64,000 nt of DNA from Nocardia harenae NBRC 108248 (lineage in GTDB: Bacteria; Actinomycetota; Actinomycetes; Mycobacteriales; Mycobacteriaceae). The stretch spans positions 248,001-312,000 of the forward strand of contig NZ_BDBH01000004.1 in assembly GCF_001612885.1 (NCBI RefSeq), read 5' to 3'. The translations under genes were made by a program, and so were the position numbers. This document shows positions 1-9,298 of the stretch, one piece after another. Each line of letters starts with the position of its first letter. Within the stretch, counting starts at the first letter, position 1. The notes below the pieces were generated by a model, which was not told the origin of the DNA, made no database searches, and was given only the letters and a program-made list of their open reading frames with translations.

Positions 1-1859
<1,859 letters not shown>

Positions 1860-2238
1860 GGCCGTCCTCGTTCCGGGGTGCCGGGCCGGGCCGGGATCGC
1901 ACCCGCCGGGCTCGCTGTGTTCGCAGAAATGCGTGCGCGGGCGTGCAACCGATATCGTCGCTGTGAAAGCATGGCTCCGAGGGACTTTCAAGTCGGGTCG
2001 GAGCGGCGCCCGGAGCACGCGCGGCGTGGCATCGGGTCGGTGCTCGTCACGGGCGGGCGGCTACACCGTGCCCCGGCCCGAAGCGGGCGACTCGAGGTCA
2101 CCTCGGAAGTCAACCAGACCGGCCGGGCGCGCGCACGTCGCTTGCCGCAACACGTGCCGCCCGGGCGGGTTCGGCGGCGCCGATCCGGGGAAGTCCGACG
2201 GCGTGCGCGCACCGCGCACGACAGCGAAGGGATCGTGG
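1860..2238. other. Divergent intergenic region, no gene seen
   Basis: This 379-bp gap separates the divergent HAMP kinase and the 88-residue plus-strand gene, so it must carry both promoters. I see no convincing -35/-10 pair, no strong palindrome and no credible open frame with a ribosome site. Codon-like bias in the overlapping frames is weak. Confidence 0.5.
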
Positions 2239-2505
2239 ATGGCCACCTTCATCGACCTCGGCGACGAGTTCGAGGGTTTCGTCAATGCCGAGCAGGTGGT
2301 CCGGATCGGGATCCGGAACGATCGGGCCTGGATCTACACCGCCGAGAACCGGCACCGCTTCCCCGGCGGCACCGACGGCACCGAGCCGGTGCCCGCCGCG
2401 ACCGTGCTGGAGCAGCTGCTGCACGAGCTGAGCGAACCGGCGGTGCTGCCGGGCACCAGGGTGATCGCCTTCGCGAGGGGCCGGGTCGTCTCCCGCTACA
2501 TCTGA
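2239..2505 (+). CDS. Small conserved-looking hypothetical protein (88 aa)
   Basis: ATG at 2239 is preceded by GAAGGGA at a usable distance. The product has 88 residues, starts [11 protein letters not shown], and has no Cys, signal peptide or membrane segment. The sequence looks like a small mixed alpha/beta domain ([12 protein letters not shown], then ALTVLEQLL-like helices and [13 protein letters not shown]). It converges with the DUF2690 gene with 16 bp between them. I do not recognise the family, and the call rests on codon bias and the ribosome site only. Confidence 0.7.
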   Translation: MATFIDLGDEFEGFVNAEQVVRIGIRNDRAWIYTAENRHRFPGGTDGTEPVPAATVLEQLLHELSEPAVLPGTRVIAFARGRVVSRYI

Positions 2506-2521
2506 CCGCGGCCCCCGCGCT

Positions 2522-2968
2522 TCAGCAGATTTTTGTGGCGGGCCCGCCGCCGGCCAGCACCCGGCCCGCCTCGGTCACCGAGGCCCCGACCTTGATGCAG
2601 GTGCGGCCCGGCGCGAACACCTGCGGCGAGATCTGCCGTCCGGTGCGCGCGGCGGTGCGCTGGTAGCGGATGTCGGTGGCGGCCACCGCGATCAGGAGGT
2701 GCACCTCGGCCGCGGGGTAGGGGTTGTCGATCTCCACCCAGGTGGTGTCGCAGGCCGCCGAGCGCAGCACCCGCAGCGTGAGCGCGGTGGTCTCGCCCCG
2801 CTCGTCGGGGAGCGGCAGGTTCGCCGCGACCACCGCCTTCGCCGCGCAGCCGGTCGCCACCGGGTCGGTGCCGTTCAGCGACATGTCGGCGCCGGCGGGG
2901 CCCGACCCGAGCGCCGCACCGCACAGCGCGAGCACCGCACCCACCGCGACCATTCCTGACCTGCTCAC
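2522..2968 (-). CDS. Secreted DUF2690 family protein
   Basis: A GTG start at 2968, with AAGG upstream, gives 148 residues beginning VSRSGMVAVGAVLALCGAALG, a clear Sec signal peptide ending near GPAGA. ATG at 2953 is an alternative start. The mature part carries the DUF2690 pattern: GTDPVATGCAAKA, a TLRVLRSAACDTTWVEI segment, and a final C-terminal Cys. DUF2690 domains in actinomycetes are small exported Cys-containing proteins of unknown function. Four Cys in the mature part could form two disulphides outside the cell. No operon partner is evident. Confidence 0.8.
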   Translation of the reverse strand: MSRSGMVAVGAVLALCGAALGSGPAGADMSLNGTDPVATGCAAKAVVAANLPLPDERGETTALTLRVLRSAACDTTWVEIDNPYPAAEVHLLIAVAATDIRYQRTAARTGRQISPQVFAPGRTCIKVGASVTEAGRVLAGGGPATKIC

Positions 2969-3117
2969 CTGACCTGCCTTCCGACGAGTTGCCCGATAGT
3001 TCCGGGACTGTGTCGTGGCAGTGCGGTCCGGTGTAACGGCCGGGCGAAACATATCGCCCGGTTCGGGTGCGGCGCCGACCGGCGGTCGGTATCGAGGGCG
3101 CGGTCCGGTCCCCGGGA

Positions 3118-3480
3118 TCAGCGCTTGGCGTAGTCGGCGACCCCTTGCCAATCGATCATGACGCAGGGTTCGTCCCCGACGGTCCAGGCATCGTGCCCGG
3201 GCGGGACGACCATGAGATCGCCGGGTCCGTACTCCTGCTTCTCACCGTCGTCCATGACCACCGCCAGGTGCCCCGAGACGCAGTAGCCCAGGTGCGGCGC
3301 CTGGCAGCTGTCGGTGCCTGCGATCGGAGCGACGTGCTCCGACCACCGCCAGCCCGGCTGGAAAACGGCCCGGCCCACCGGCCCGCCGTCCAGCTCGACC
3401 AGATCGAGGCGGCCCGTGTCCCGCTCGAAGGGGCGGGTCTCCTCGGGTGAATCGAAATTCTTCCGTACCAAATTGGACAT
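3118..3480 (-). CDS. Small single-domain cupin protein
   Basis: ATG at 3480 follows GAGGAG with a 7-nt spacer. The 120-residue product is one cupin barrel: the first motif region holds HLGYCVSGHLAVVM, and the second holds YGPGDLMVVPPGHDAWTVGDEP. Several usual metal-binding positions are present (EH at WSEHVAPI, H in APHLGY, H in PPGHDAW), so metal binding is plausible. The substrate is unknown; such stand-alone cupins are often stress or catabolic accessory proteins. The gene is transcribed alone or with the small genes upstream on the same strand. Confidence 0.8.
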   Translation of the reverse strand: MSNLVRKNFDSPEETRPFERDTGRLDLVELDGGPVGRAVFQPGWRWSEHVAPIAGTDSCQAPHLGYCVSGHLAVVMDDGEKQEYGPGDLMVVPPGHDAWTVGDEPCVMIDWQGVADYAKR

Positions 3481-3580
3481 GACTGATCTCCTCGGTGCTC
3501 GCGCCCCCGGAAGTGATTGTGATGGGGGTCACACTTTACGCCGAGGTCGGCGGTAACGGCCAGGTGCGCGACCCGGTGGT

Positions 3581-3724
3581 TCAGCGGCCCTGGGAGTCGT
3601 CCTCGTCCGGTTCGGTGAGTTCCGGCGCATGCTCGCGGGTGGCCATGCCGCCGTCCCCGCCCTGATCGGTCGGGCCGGGTCGGCCGCCCTTCGGCTCGTC
3701 GTCGGTGTGCTCGGGCTCGGTCAC
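3581..3724 (-). CDS. Very small acidic hypothetical protein (47 aa)
   Basis: GTG at 3724 is preceded by AGAGGAG with good spacing. The product is 47 residues, acidic and Gly/Pro-rich (begins VTEPEHTDDEP, ends EPDEDDSQGR), hydrophilic throughout and probably disordered. Low-complexity acidic proteins of this kind often accompany stress genes in Nocardia, but I cannot assign a function. A partly palindromic GGTACCGGGGTGGTACC lies just upstream at about 3741-3757. The strong ribosome site is the main support. Confidence 0.6.
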   Translation of the reverse strand: MTEPEHTDDEPKGGRPGPTDQGGDGGMATREHAPELTEPDEDDSQGR

Positions 3725-3781
3725 GGCCGCTCCTCTCGTCGGGTACCGGGGTGGTACCCCGGAGCGGCCGCCGTGAACGGG

Positions 3782-3982
3782 TCAGCCGTTCTCGGTGACG
3801 GTGGTGTCCGGGTGCCTGCGGCTGGTCTCCGGCTTGACGAAGTGGCCGGTGATGGCCGATCGGTCACGCCGGTCGTCGCCGTCGTGCGGCTCGTTCTCGC
3901 CGAGCGTGGTGCGCGGGTTCCGTGCCGCGGTCTGCTCGCTCACGTACTCGCCGGTCTCCGCCGAACGGTGGCTCTCCGCCAT
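3782..3982 (-). CDS. Small two-repeat hypothetical protein (66 aa)
   Basis: The start ATG at 3982 is chosen because AGGAGG sits 8 nt upstream; ATG at 3988 would be too close to it. The protein consists of two copies of one unit of about 25-28 residues: RSAETGEYVSEQTAARNPRTT followed by RSAITGHFVKPETSRRHPDTT. The shared core is RSAxTGxxVxxxTxxRxPxTT. I recall similar short duplicated-motif proteins in actinomycete genomes, but no function is known to me. It is probably soluble and lies at the end of the minus-strand block downstream of the desaturase terminator. Confidence 0.7.
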   Translation of the reverse strand: MAESHRSAETGEYVSEQTAARNPRTTLGENEPHDGDDRRDRSAITGHFVKPETSRRHPDTTVTENG

Positions 3983-4054
3983 TGTCATCGCCTCCTGCTG
4001 CACGAATGTCTTTGCATGAGGGGTGATGCCACGGGAAGCCGGGGGAAAACGTGG

Positions 4055-4101
4055 GCGGCGCAGCCCGTTCGACCGGCAGCGGGTCGAACGGGCTGCGCCG
4101 C
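4055..4101 (-). terminator. Strong hairpin terminator of the desaturase gene
   Basis: A perfect 20-bp stem (4055-4074 pairing with 4082-4101) with a 7-nt loop lies 31 bp past the desaturase stop. On the minus strand it is followed within about 10 nt by a short T run (TTTT). This is a strong intrinsic-type terminator by actinobacterial standards. Confidence 0.85.
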
Positions 4102-4132
4102 AACGCTTTCCAGCCGGTGAAATTTCCGGGGA

Positions 4133-5341
4133 TCAGCCGCGCGCCGCGAGCCGGTGCAGCGCGGTGCGCAGCCCGGTGTGCGGCCGCCCCGGAATCCGCA
4201 CCGGCGGCAGCGGGGCGTGCGCGAACTTCTGCTCGGATGCGGTCTCCGGGGCGTCGTGACAGTCCGCCGTCAGGAAGCGGTCCGGCAGCGAGAGCTTGTG
4301 GATGGTGCGCAGCGTGAGCAGGTACTGCGCGAGCAGCGGCCCGCTGGTGTAGGGCAGGTCGTAGCGCTCGCAGACCGCGCGCACCCGCACCGCGATCTCG
4401 GCGTACCGGTTGCTCGGCAGCTCGGGGAACAGGTGGTGCTCGATCTGGTAGCAGAGGTTGCCACTCAGGAAGGCGAGCGTGCGCCCCGCGTCGAAGTTGG
4501 CGGTGCCGAGCATCTGGCGCAGGTACCACTCGGCCCGGCTCTCCCGCTCGGTGACGCTCGGATCGAACTTCTCCGCGCCGTCCGGGAAGTGGCCGCAGAA
4601 GATCACCAGGTACGCCCAGACATTGCGGACGACATTGGCGGTGACGTTCGCGGCCAGCGTGCGCTTCCAGCGCCGCCCGCTCAGCAGCGGCAGCACCAGG
4701 TAGTCCTTGCCGAGCTGACGCAGCATCTTGGCGCGCATGGCGGCCAGGTGGCCGCTGCGCTCGCCCTTGCTGATCGAGCGGTCCAGCTCGGCGTAGAGCC
4801 CGTGCAGGGCGATGCCCCACTCGAAGGTCAGCGCGAGCAGCAGGTTCTGGAGCGGCGCCAGCAGGTGCGCCGGGCGCCACTCCTGGTCCCTGGTGACCCG
4901 CATGACGCCGAAGCCGAGGTCCTCGTCGTGGTCGATGACGTTGGTGTAGACGTGGTGCTGGTAGTTGTGCGAGTACCGCCAGTGCTCGGAGGCGCCCATC
5001 ATGTCCCACTCCCAGGTGGCGGAGTGGATCTCGGGGTCGTTCATCCAGTCCCACTGGCCGTGGCCGATGTTGTGGCCCAGCTCCATGTTCTCGATGATCT
5101 TGGCGAGCGCGGTGCCCGCGGTGCCGAGCACGACCGCGGTCCGCGACCGGCCGAACACCGTCAGGGCGCGGGAGACCACGTCCAGGGCACGCTGCGCGGC
5201 GATGGTGTGCCGGATGTAGGCGGCATCCTTCGCGCCGAGGCTGTCGGTGATGTCGGCGCGGATGGCGTCGAGTTCGCGCCCGAGTTCGTCGATGTCGGTG
5301 GGGCTCAGGTGCGCGTAGGCACCGACCTGGGTGATGGCGAT
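4133..5341 (-). CDS. desA3: DesA3-like membrane fatty-acyl desaturase (apparent ATC start)
   Basis: The 402-residue product matches the mycobacterial DesA3 (stearoyl-CoA delta-9 desaturase) layout. The histidine boxes are MELGHNIGH, HNYQHHVYTN and QIEHHLFPELP, with DWMNDPEIHSATWEWDM and RNVWAYLVIFCGHFPDGAEKF also typical. It introduces a double bond into acyl-CoA at the membrane with a di-iron centre and needs an electron-donor reductase, not seen nearby. As I recall them, DesA3 homologues begin MAIT; here the equivalent codons read ATC-GCC-ATC-ACC, with GGAGG 8 nt before the first ATC (5341). No ATG, GTG or TTG lies in frame until about 50 residues later, which would remove conserved sequence. 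An initiator ATC is therefore the best reading. A 54-codon leader frame precedes it, and a strong hairpin follows. Confidence 0.85.
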   Translation of the reverse strand: MAITQVGAYAHLSPTDIDELGRELDAIRADITDSLGAKDAAYIRHTIAAQRALDVVSRALTVFGRSRTAVVLGTAGTALAKIIENMELGHNIGHGQWDWMNDPEIHSATWEWDMMGASEHWRYSHNYQHHVYTNVIDHDEDLGFGVMRVTRDQEWRPAHLLAPLQNLLLALTFEWGIALHGLYAELDRSISKGERSGHLAAMRAKMLRQLGKDYLVLPLLSGRRWKRTLAANVTANVVRNVWAYLVIFCGHFPDGAEKFDPSVTERESRAEWYLRQMLGTANFDAGRTLAFLSGNLCYQIEHHLFPELPSNRYAEIAVRVRAVCERYDLPYTSGPLLAQYLLTLRTIHKLSLPDRFLTADCHDAPETASEQKFAHAPLPPVRIPGRPHTGLRTALHRLAARG

Positions 5342-5370
5342 GGGGGGATCCTCCCGGGTTGCCCGGCGGG

Positions 5371-5535
5371 TCAGCGCCGGGGGCGGCGGTGCGGCGCGGG
5401 GTCGAGGTCGCGCGGCTGCGTGGAGTTCGGGTTGCTGAACACCGGGGTCGGCACCGCGCCGGTGTCTGGCTGCTGCTCGGTCTGCTCCGCTGCCGGGGCA
5501 TGGCTGAACAGTTCGGGCATGTCGTTGCTGGTCAC
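5371..5535 (-). CDS. Short leader frame upstream of the desaturase (54 aa)
   Basis: GTG at 5535 has GAGG five nt upstream and opens a 54-codon frame (starts VTSNDMPELF, ends RRPRR) that stops at 5371, 29 nt before the ATC start of the desaturase. The product is hydrophilic and Pro/Gln-rich with no domain I know. It could be a translated leader that controls desaturase expression, or an N-terminal tail lost from the desaturase by a frameshift. Its real expression is uncertain. Confidence 0.45.
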   Translation of the reverse strand: MTSNDMPELFSHAPAAEQTEQQPDTGAVPTPVFSNPNSTQPRDLDPAPHRRPRR

Positions 5536-6038
5536 AGGGTCCTCGAAATCGAATGCTGGGGGAGCTGGGCTCCGGGTGTGCGGCCCGGCGGGGACCGGAA
5601 GGGGTCCGCCGGGTGGCCGCGGCGCGGGCCGTGGTCCGGAAAGCTCCTGTCCTGATCGTGCCGTGCGCCGTCGGGCTCCGGCGCCGTGCGCCGAGTAAAG
5701 GCCGCGATACGTCTGCCGGATGCCTCCACCCTACCCGTCCCCGTCTCCTTCTCCGGCCCGGTGCGGCCGGAGCGAATCGGGCGAAATCGGACATTGCGCG
5801 CGCATGCATGGGAGGCAATGCTTTTCGTCGCTCGGGATGCTCCGCTGCGGCCGACGGGTTTCGCCGCGAGCCGACGGCGCGTAGGGTACGGAAGGGTAAG
5901 GCCGCCGCGAGCCGATGCTTCGACATATCTCTTTCCGGTCATCGCGGGGCGGCCCGCCAGGAACCCTCTGGGTGGAGTGAACCGCTGAACAGGGTCGGCT
6001 GGGTCTGAATTATGCGTTTCACAACGGAAGGTGCCTCG
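5536..6038. other. Divergent promoter region between desaturase leader and sigma factor
   Basis: A gap of about 500 bp with no credible gene on either strand. It must hold the promoters of the divergent desaturase and sigma factor genes. One modest inverted repeat is present, CATTGC (5792-5797) with GCAATG (5815-5820). A long antisense-like frame runs through the region on the minus strand but has no ribosome site and shadows the sigma gene. Confidence 0.5.
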
Positions 6039-6854
6039 ATGCGCCCGACGAACTCTGCTGTGCGCGCCCGGCGCGGCCCCGATTCCTACGACGACCTCGA
6101 GCCCCGGCTGGCCGAACTCGCCGCGCTCGACGACGGCGATCCGGCCCGCGCCCGGCTGCGCGACGACATCATCACCGCGGCGCTGCCGCTTGCCGAGCAC
6201 ATCGCGACCCGTTACGGCGGCCGCGGCGAGGCGCTGGAGGATCTGACCCAGGTCGCCGTGGTCGGGCTGGTCCAGGCCGTCGACCGGTTCGATCCCGGGC
6301 TCGGCAGCCCGTTCCTCGCCTTCGCGGTGCCCACCGTCATGGGCGAGGTGCGCAGGCACTTCCGCGACAAGTCCTGGGGCGTCCGGGTGCCGCGCCCGGT
6401 GAAGGAGCTGCAGCAGCGGCTCGGCGCCACCGTCGAGCTGCTCTCGCAGCGATTGCAGCGGATGCCGACGGCCCGCGAGATCGCCGCCGAGCTCGATGTC
6501 GACGTGGTCGAGGTCACCCAGGCGCTGCTGGCCCGCAACGGCTACCGCTCGGAGTCGCTGGAGGCGATGAGCGCGGGCGGGGACGATTCCGGCTCCGCGC
6601 CCGCCGCCGTCGAGCAGCGCAGCGGCGCCGTCGACCCGTCCTACCGCCTGCTCGAGGAGGCCATGACGGTCGGCCCGCTGCTGCGCGAGCTGCCCGAGCG
6701 GGAGCGGCAGATCCTGGTCTGGCGGTTCTTCGAGAACCTCACCCAGAGCCAGATCGCGGCCCGGCTCGGCATCTCCCAGATGCAGGTCTCGCGGATTCTG
6801 AGCCGGACCCTGGAGCGGCTGCGCGAACAGGCGCTGGCCGAGCCCGCCGCCTGA
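6039..6854 (+). CDS. sigF: SigF/SigB-type stress sigma factor
   Basis: The 271-residue protein has the group 3 sigma layout. Region 2 is DLTQVAVVGLVQAVDRFDP followed by FLAFAVPTVMGEVRRHFRD. Region 3 spans RVPRPVKELQQRL to the LDVDVVEVTQALLA helix. Region 4 ends in the helix-turn-helix NLTQSQIAARLGISQMQVSRI. The pattern matches the SigF family that directs stress and stationary-phase genes in mycobacteria and Nocardia. ATG at 6039 is preferred because GGAAGG is 7 nt upstream; ATG at 6012 is possible. No anti-sigma or anti-anti-sigma gene lies next to it, so its control must be elsewhere, unlike the usual rsbW-sigF operon. Confidence 0.88.
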   Translation: MRPTNSAVRARRGPDSYDDLEPRLAELAALDDGDPARARLRDDIITAALPLAEHIATRYGGRGEALEDLTQVAVVGLVQAVDRFDPGLGSPFLAFAVPTVMGEVRRHFRDKSWGVRVPRPVKELQQRLGATVELLSQRLQRMPTAREIAAELDVDVVEVTQALLARNGYRSESLEAMSAGGDDSGSAPAAVEQRSGAVDPSYRLLEEAMTVGPLLRELPERERQILVWRFFENLTQSQIAARLGISQMQVSRILSRTLERLREQALAEPAA

Positions 6855-7192
6855 GCGGGCCGCGCCCGCGCGCGACGGGCCGCGGCCCGCCCGCGGGGAA
6901 CCGTCCGCCGCATCGGTGTCGCGCACCTCCACCGTGGCGGACTTCACCACCGTAGCGCAGCGCGGAATGATCGGAAACTTATTCGTTGAAATACCCCGCT
7001 GTCAGGGTGTTTTCGGATAGTGCGATTGAAATCGCGCGCTGACATCGACGCGCCGGCCCGGTAACGCGCGGGTGGATGCGGGTTGACTATCGCGAACGAT
7101 GTAGTTCACTGAACAGCGACACACGGTTCAGCCAGCAGCCGTGCGCGGGGCGGGCCGAGCCCGCCGCGGCACTGGGCAGAGGGCGGTGACGG
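6855..7192. other. Intergenic region with candidate promoter for the AraC gene
   Basis: No gene seen in 338 bp. A possible promoter for the downstream AraC gene is TTGACT (7083-7088) with TTCACT (7105-7110) at 16-nt spacing. An inverted repeat GCGATT-GA-AATCGC lies at 7022-7035 and could be an operator. The stretch 6960-7030 is notably less GC-rich than its surroundings. Confidence 0.4.
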
Positions 7193-8134
7193 GTGCGGAA
7201 CCTCACGTTCGACAGCACGAACCTGAGCGAGACCGAAGAGTTCCTGAACCGGAATTACACCAGCATGCAGATCGGCAACGTCGGCAGGCGGGCCGCCGAG
7301 ACGCACGTCCGCCGCGACCTGCTCGGCCCGGTCAGCCTGGACCGGCTGCACCTCGCCTTCGACATGGCCTACGACGCCGCGCCGCTGCACAAGATCTGCC
7401 TGGTCAGCGTCTACACCGGCGCGGTCGAGGAGAACTACCACGATGTCGGGCCGGATACCTTCCTGCCCGGCGAGACCGGGCTGCTCACCCCGCACGACCT
7501 GCCCTTCTCCGGGGTCATCCGCTCCGCGCGCTACGACATCACCATGTTCGACCCCGCCCGGCTGGATCGGGTGGCCGCGCGCGGCGGCGAGCCGGTGCGG
7601 CTCACCGGCCACCGCCCCCTCGACGCCGCCGCGGGCGAGCGCCTCACCGCCGTGATCAAGCACCTGCAGCAGATCGCCGCAGGCCCGGAGTTCGCCGCGG
7701 ACTCGCTGGTCGCCGGCACCGCCGCCGACTACCTGGCCGCCACCGTGCTCGCCACCATGCCGACCACCGCGCTCGCCGACCCCACCGCCACCGACCGCCG
7801 CGACGCGCACCCCGACACCGTGCGCCGCGCCATCGCCTACCTGGAGACGCACCTGCGCGAGGACATCGCGCTCGCCGACGTCGCCGCCGCCGCCTTCGTC
7901 ACCCCGCGCGCCCTGCAGCTGGCCTTCCGCAAGCACCTCGACACCACCCCGCTGCAGTACCTGCAGCGGTTGCGGCTGCACGCCGTGCACGAGCAGCTCA
8001 TCACCGCGGGGCCGGGCACCGGCCGGACCGTCGCCGCCATCGCCAGGGAGTGGGGCTTCGCGCACGCGGGGCGCTTCGCGCTCGCCTACCGCAAGCTCTA
8101 CGGCCGCTCACCCAGCGCCACGCTGCGCGGCTGA
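7193..8134 (+). CDS. AraC-family transcriptional regulator
   Basis: GTG at 7193 with AGAGGG upstream gives 313 residues. Residues from about 20 to 190 form the N-terminal sensing domain of the AraC_binding_2 type (FDMAYDAAPLHKICLV, LTPHDLPFSGVIRSARYDITMFD). The C-terminal 100 residues hold two helix-turn-helices: IALADVAAAAFVTPRALQLAF and TVAAIAREWGFAHAGRFALAYRKLYGRSP, with the usual AraC end motif. It likely activates a catabolic or stress gene, but the neighbours (sigma factor upstream, DUF1206 convergent) give no clue to the effector. Confidence 0.88.
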   Translation: MRNLTFDSTNLSETEEFLNRNYTSMQIGNVGRRAAETHVRRDLLGPVSLDRLHLAFDMAYDAAPLHKICLVSVYTGAVEENYHDVGPDTFLPGETGLLTPHDLPFSGVIRSARYDITMFDPARLDRVAARGGEPVRLTGHRPLDAAAGERLTAVIKHLQQIAAGPEFAADSLVAGTAADYLAATVLATMPTTALADPTATDRRDAHPDTVRRAIAYLETHLREDIALADVAAAAFVTPRALQLAFRKHLDTTPLQYLQRLRLHAVHEQLITAGPGTGRTVAAIAREWGFAHAGRFALAYRKLYGRSPSATLRG

Positions 8135-8203
8135 GGGCGGTGCGTCGGGCACGAGGGCGACGTCCGCACCCGTGCCGCCCCGTCGTCCGCTACCGGGTAC
8201 TCC

Positions 8204-9040
8204 CTAGTGGACCTTGCGGAACCGCGCATCGAGGAACGCGAAGAACGCGAACGCCGTCAACCCGGCCGCGACGACGAGCAACAGCACGGGGCCGTACGGT
8301 TGCGCCGCCAGCGTCCTGAGCGCCACGTCCAGCCCGGTCGCCTTCTCCGGCCTGCTCTGCACCGCGGCCACGATGACGAGCACCCCGCCGCCCGCGTACA
8401 CCGCGCCGACGGCGGCGTACCCGACCTGCCCGAGCCGGAGCACGACCCGCTCCGTCGTCCGGCTCGCACCGCGGAAGTCCTGCTCCTCGCGGAACCGCTT
8501 CGACCAGCCATGATGCGCGATGAACAGCCCCGCGACCACGATGGCGAGCCCGATGGCGATCACCACGGCCCTGCCCCACTCCTGCCGGAGCAGGCCGTCG
8601 ATGATCGCGAACTGCGCCTGGTCGGTCGAGGAGGCGGGAGAGCCTTTCGCGAGCTTGGCCGCGCTGTAGGCGAGGTAGCCGAACAGCGCCGCCTCACCGG
8701 CGTTCATCGCCCGGAGCAGCTTGTCCTTGCGGCTGCTCCGGGCGCCGGTGGCAGCCTCGAGCAGCTGCCACAGCACGGCGACGCCGAGCCCGCCCGCGAT
8801 GAGCCACAGCACGAACGCGCCCTCGCCGTTCTCCGCGAGGCTCTGCAGCGCGCCGGTCTTGTCTGCCTTGCCGACGGCATCACCGAGTGCGAGCTGTACG
8901 CAGAGCCACGCCACGAGCAGGTGGACCACGCCGTATGCCACCAGTCCCGCCCGCGCCGCCAGCTGGAACGGCGCACTCCTCGACACCTCGCGTTGAACTC
9001 GACTCGACCTGCTCACGGGAAGACCGTAACCGTGCGTCAC
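8204..9040 (-). CDS. DUF1206 membrane protein
   Basis: The 278-residue product has about six hydrophobic segments in three pairs (AGLVAYGVVHLLVAWLCVQLA, FVLWLIAGGLGVAVLW, AVVIAIGLAIVVAGLFI and so on). This fits the three-fold repeat of the DUF1206 family, found in actinomycete inner membranes and of unknown function. Start choice is weak: GTG at 9040 has only GGTGAC close by, and GTG at 9016 would remove eight residues. The gene converges with the AraC regulator and is divergent from hmgA. Confidence 0.82.
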   Translation of the reverse strand: MTHGYGLPVSRSSRVQREVSRSAPFQLAARAGLVAYGVVHLLVAWLCVQLALGDAVGKADKTGALQSLAENGEGAFVLWLIAGGLGVAVLWQLLEAATGARSSRKDKLLRAMNAGEAALFGYLAYSAAKLAKGSPASSTDQAQFAIIDGLLRQEWGRAVVIAIGLAIVVAGLFIAHHGWSKRFREEQDFRGASRTTERVVLRLGQVGYAAVGAVYAGGGVLVIVAAVQSRPEKATGLDVALRTLAAQPYGPVLLLVVAAGLTAFAFFAFLDARFRKVH

Positions 9041-9083
9041 AGGTCACCCATCGGGATCGGACGGCGCATGATAGTGACGCACA

Positions 9084-9168
9084 TTACAGTCGCAGTCCCG
9101 GAGAACCGGGTGGTACCTGTCCGCGCGGTTATGCGGCGACGACCGTGCCAGGCGTTACAGTCGAAGTC
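9084..9168 (+). promoter_or_regulatory. Two direct repeats upstream of hmgA
   Basis: The 14-nt motif TTACAGTCGMAGTC occurs at 9084-9097 and again at 9155-9168, 71 bp apart, in the divergent gap between the DUF1206 gene and hmgA. Between them lies GGTGGTACC-containing sequence, and a near-palindrome GTCACGTGATC overlaps the second copy. The arrangement suggests two binding sites of one regulator on the same face of the DNA (about seven helical turns). No regulator is assigned. Confidence 0.5.
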
Positions 9169-9298
9169 ACGTGATCACCGGGACTCGGACTGCCGCTCGA
9201 GCTGAGACCGCGAAGGGAACCCCTGTCGGTGGGAGTCGCACCGATCTCGTGCGGCACGGGACGCAGCCTCTGACCCGGCTGCAGGGAGAAGGTTCCGC

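Noticed and set aside
3700..3760. SigF-type promoter around the GGGTAC sequences
   Set aside because: GTTC and GGGTAC occur near the right spacing, but the -35 is imperfect and the palindromic context gives chance matches; the same search near other stress genes gave nothing consistent.
5532..6950. Minus-strand 472-codon frame opposite the sigma factor
   Set aside because: No ribosome site, Arg/Gly/Pro-biased composition, and it is antisense to a clear sigma factor gene.
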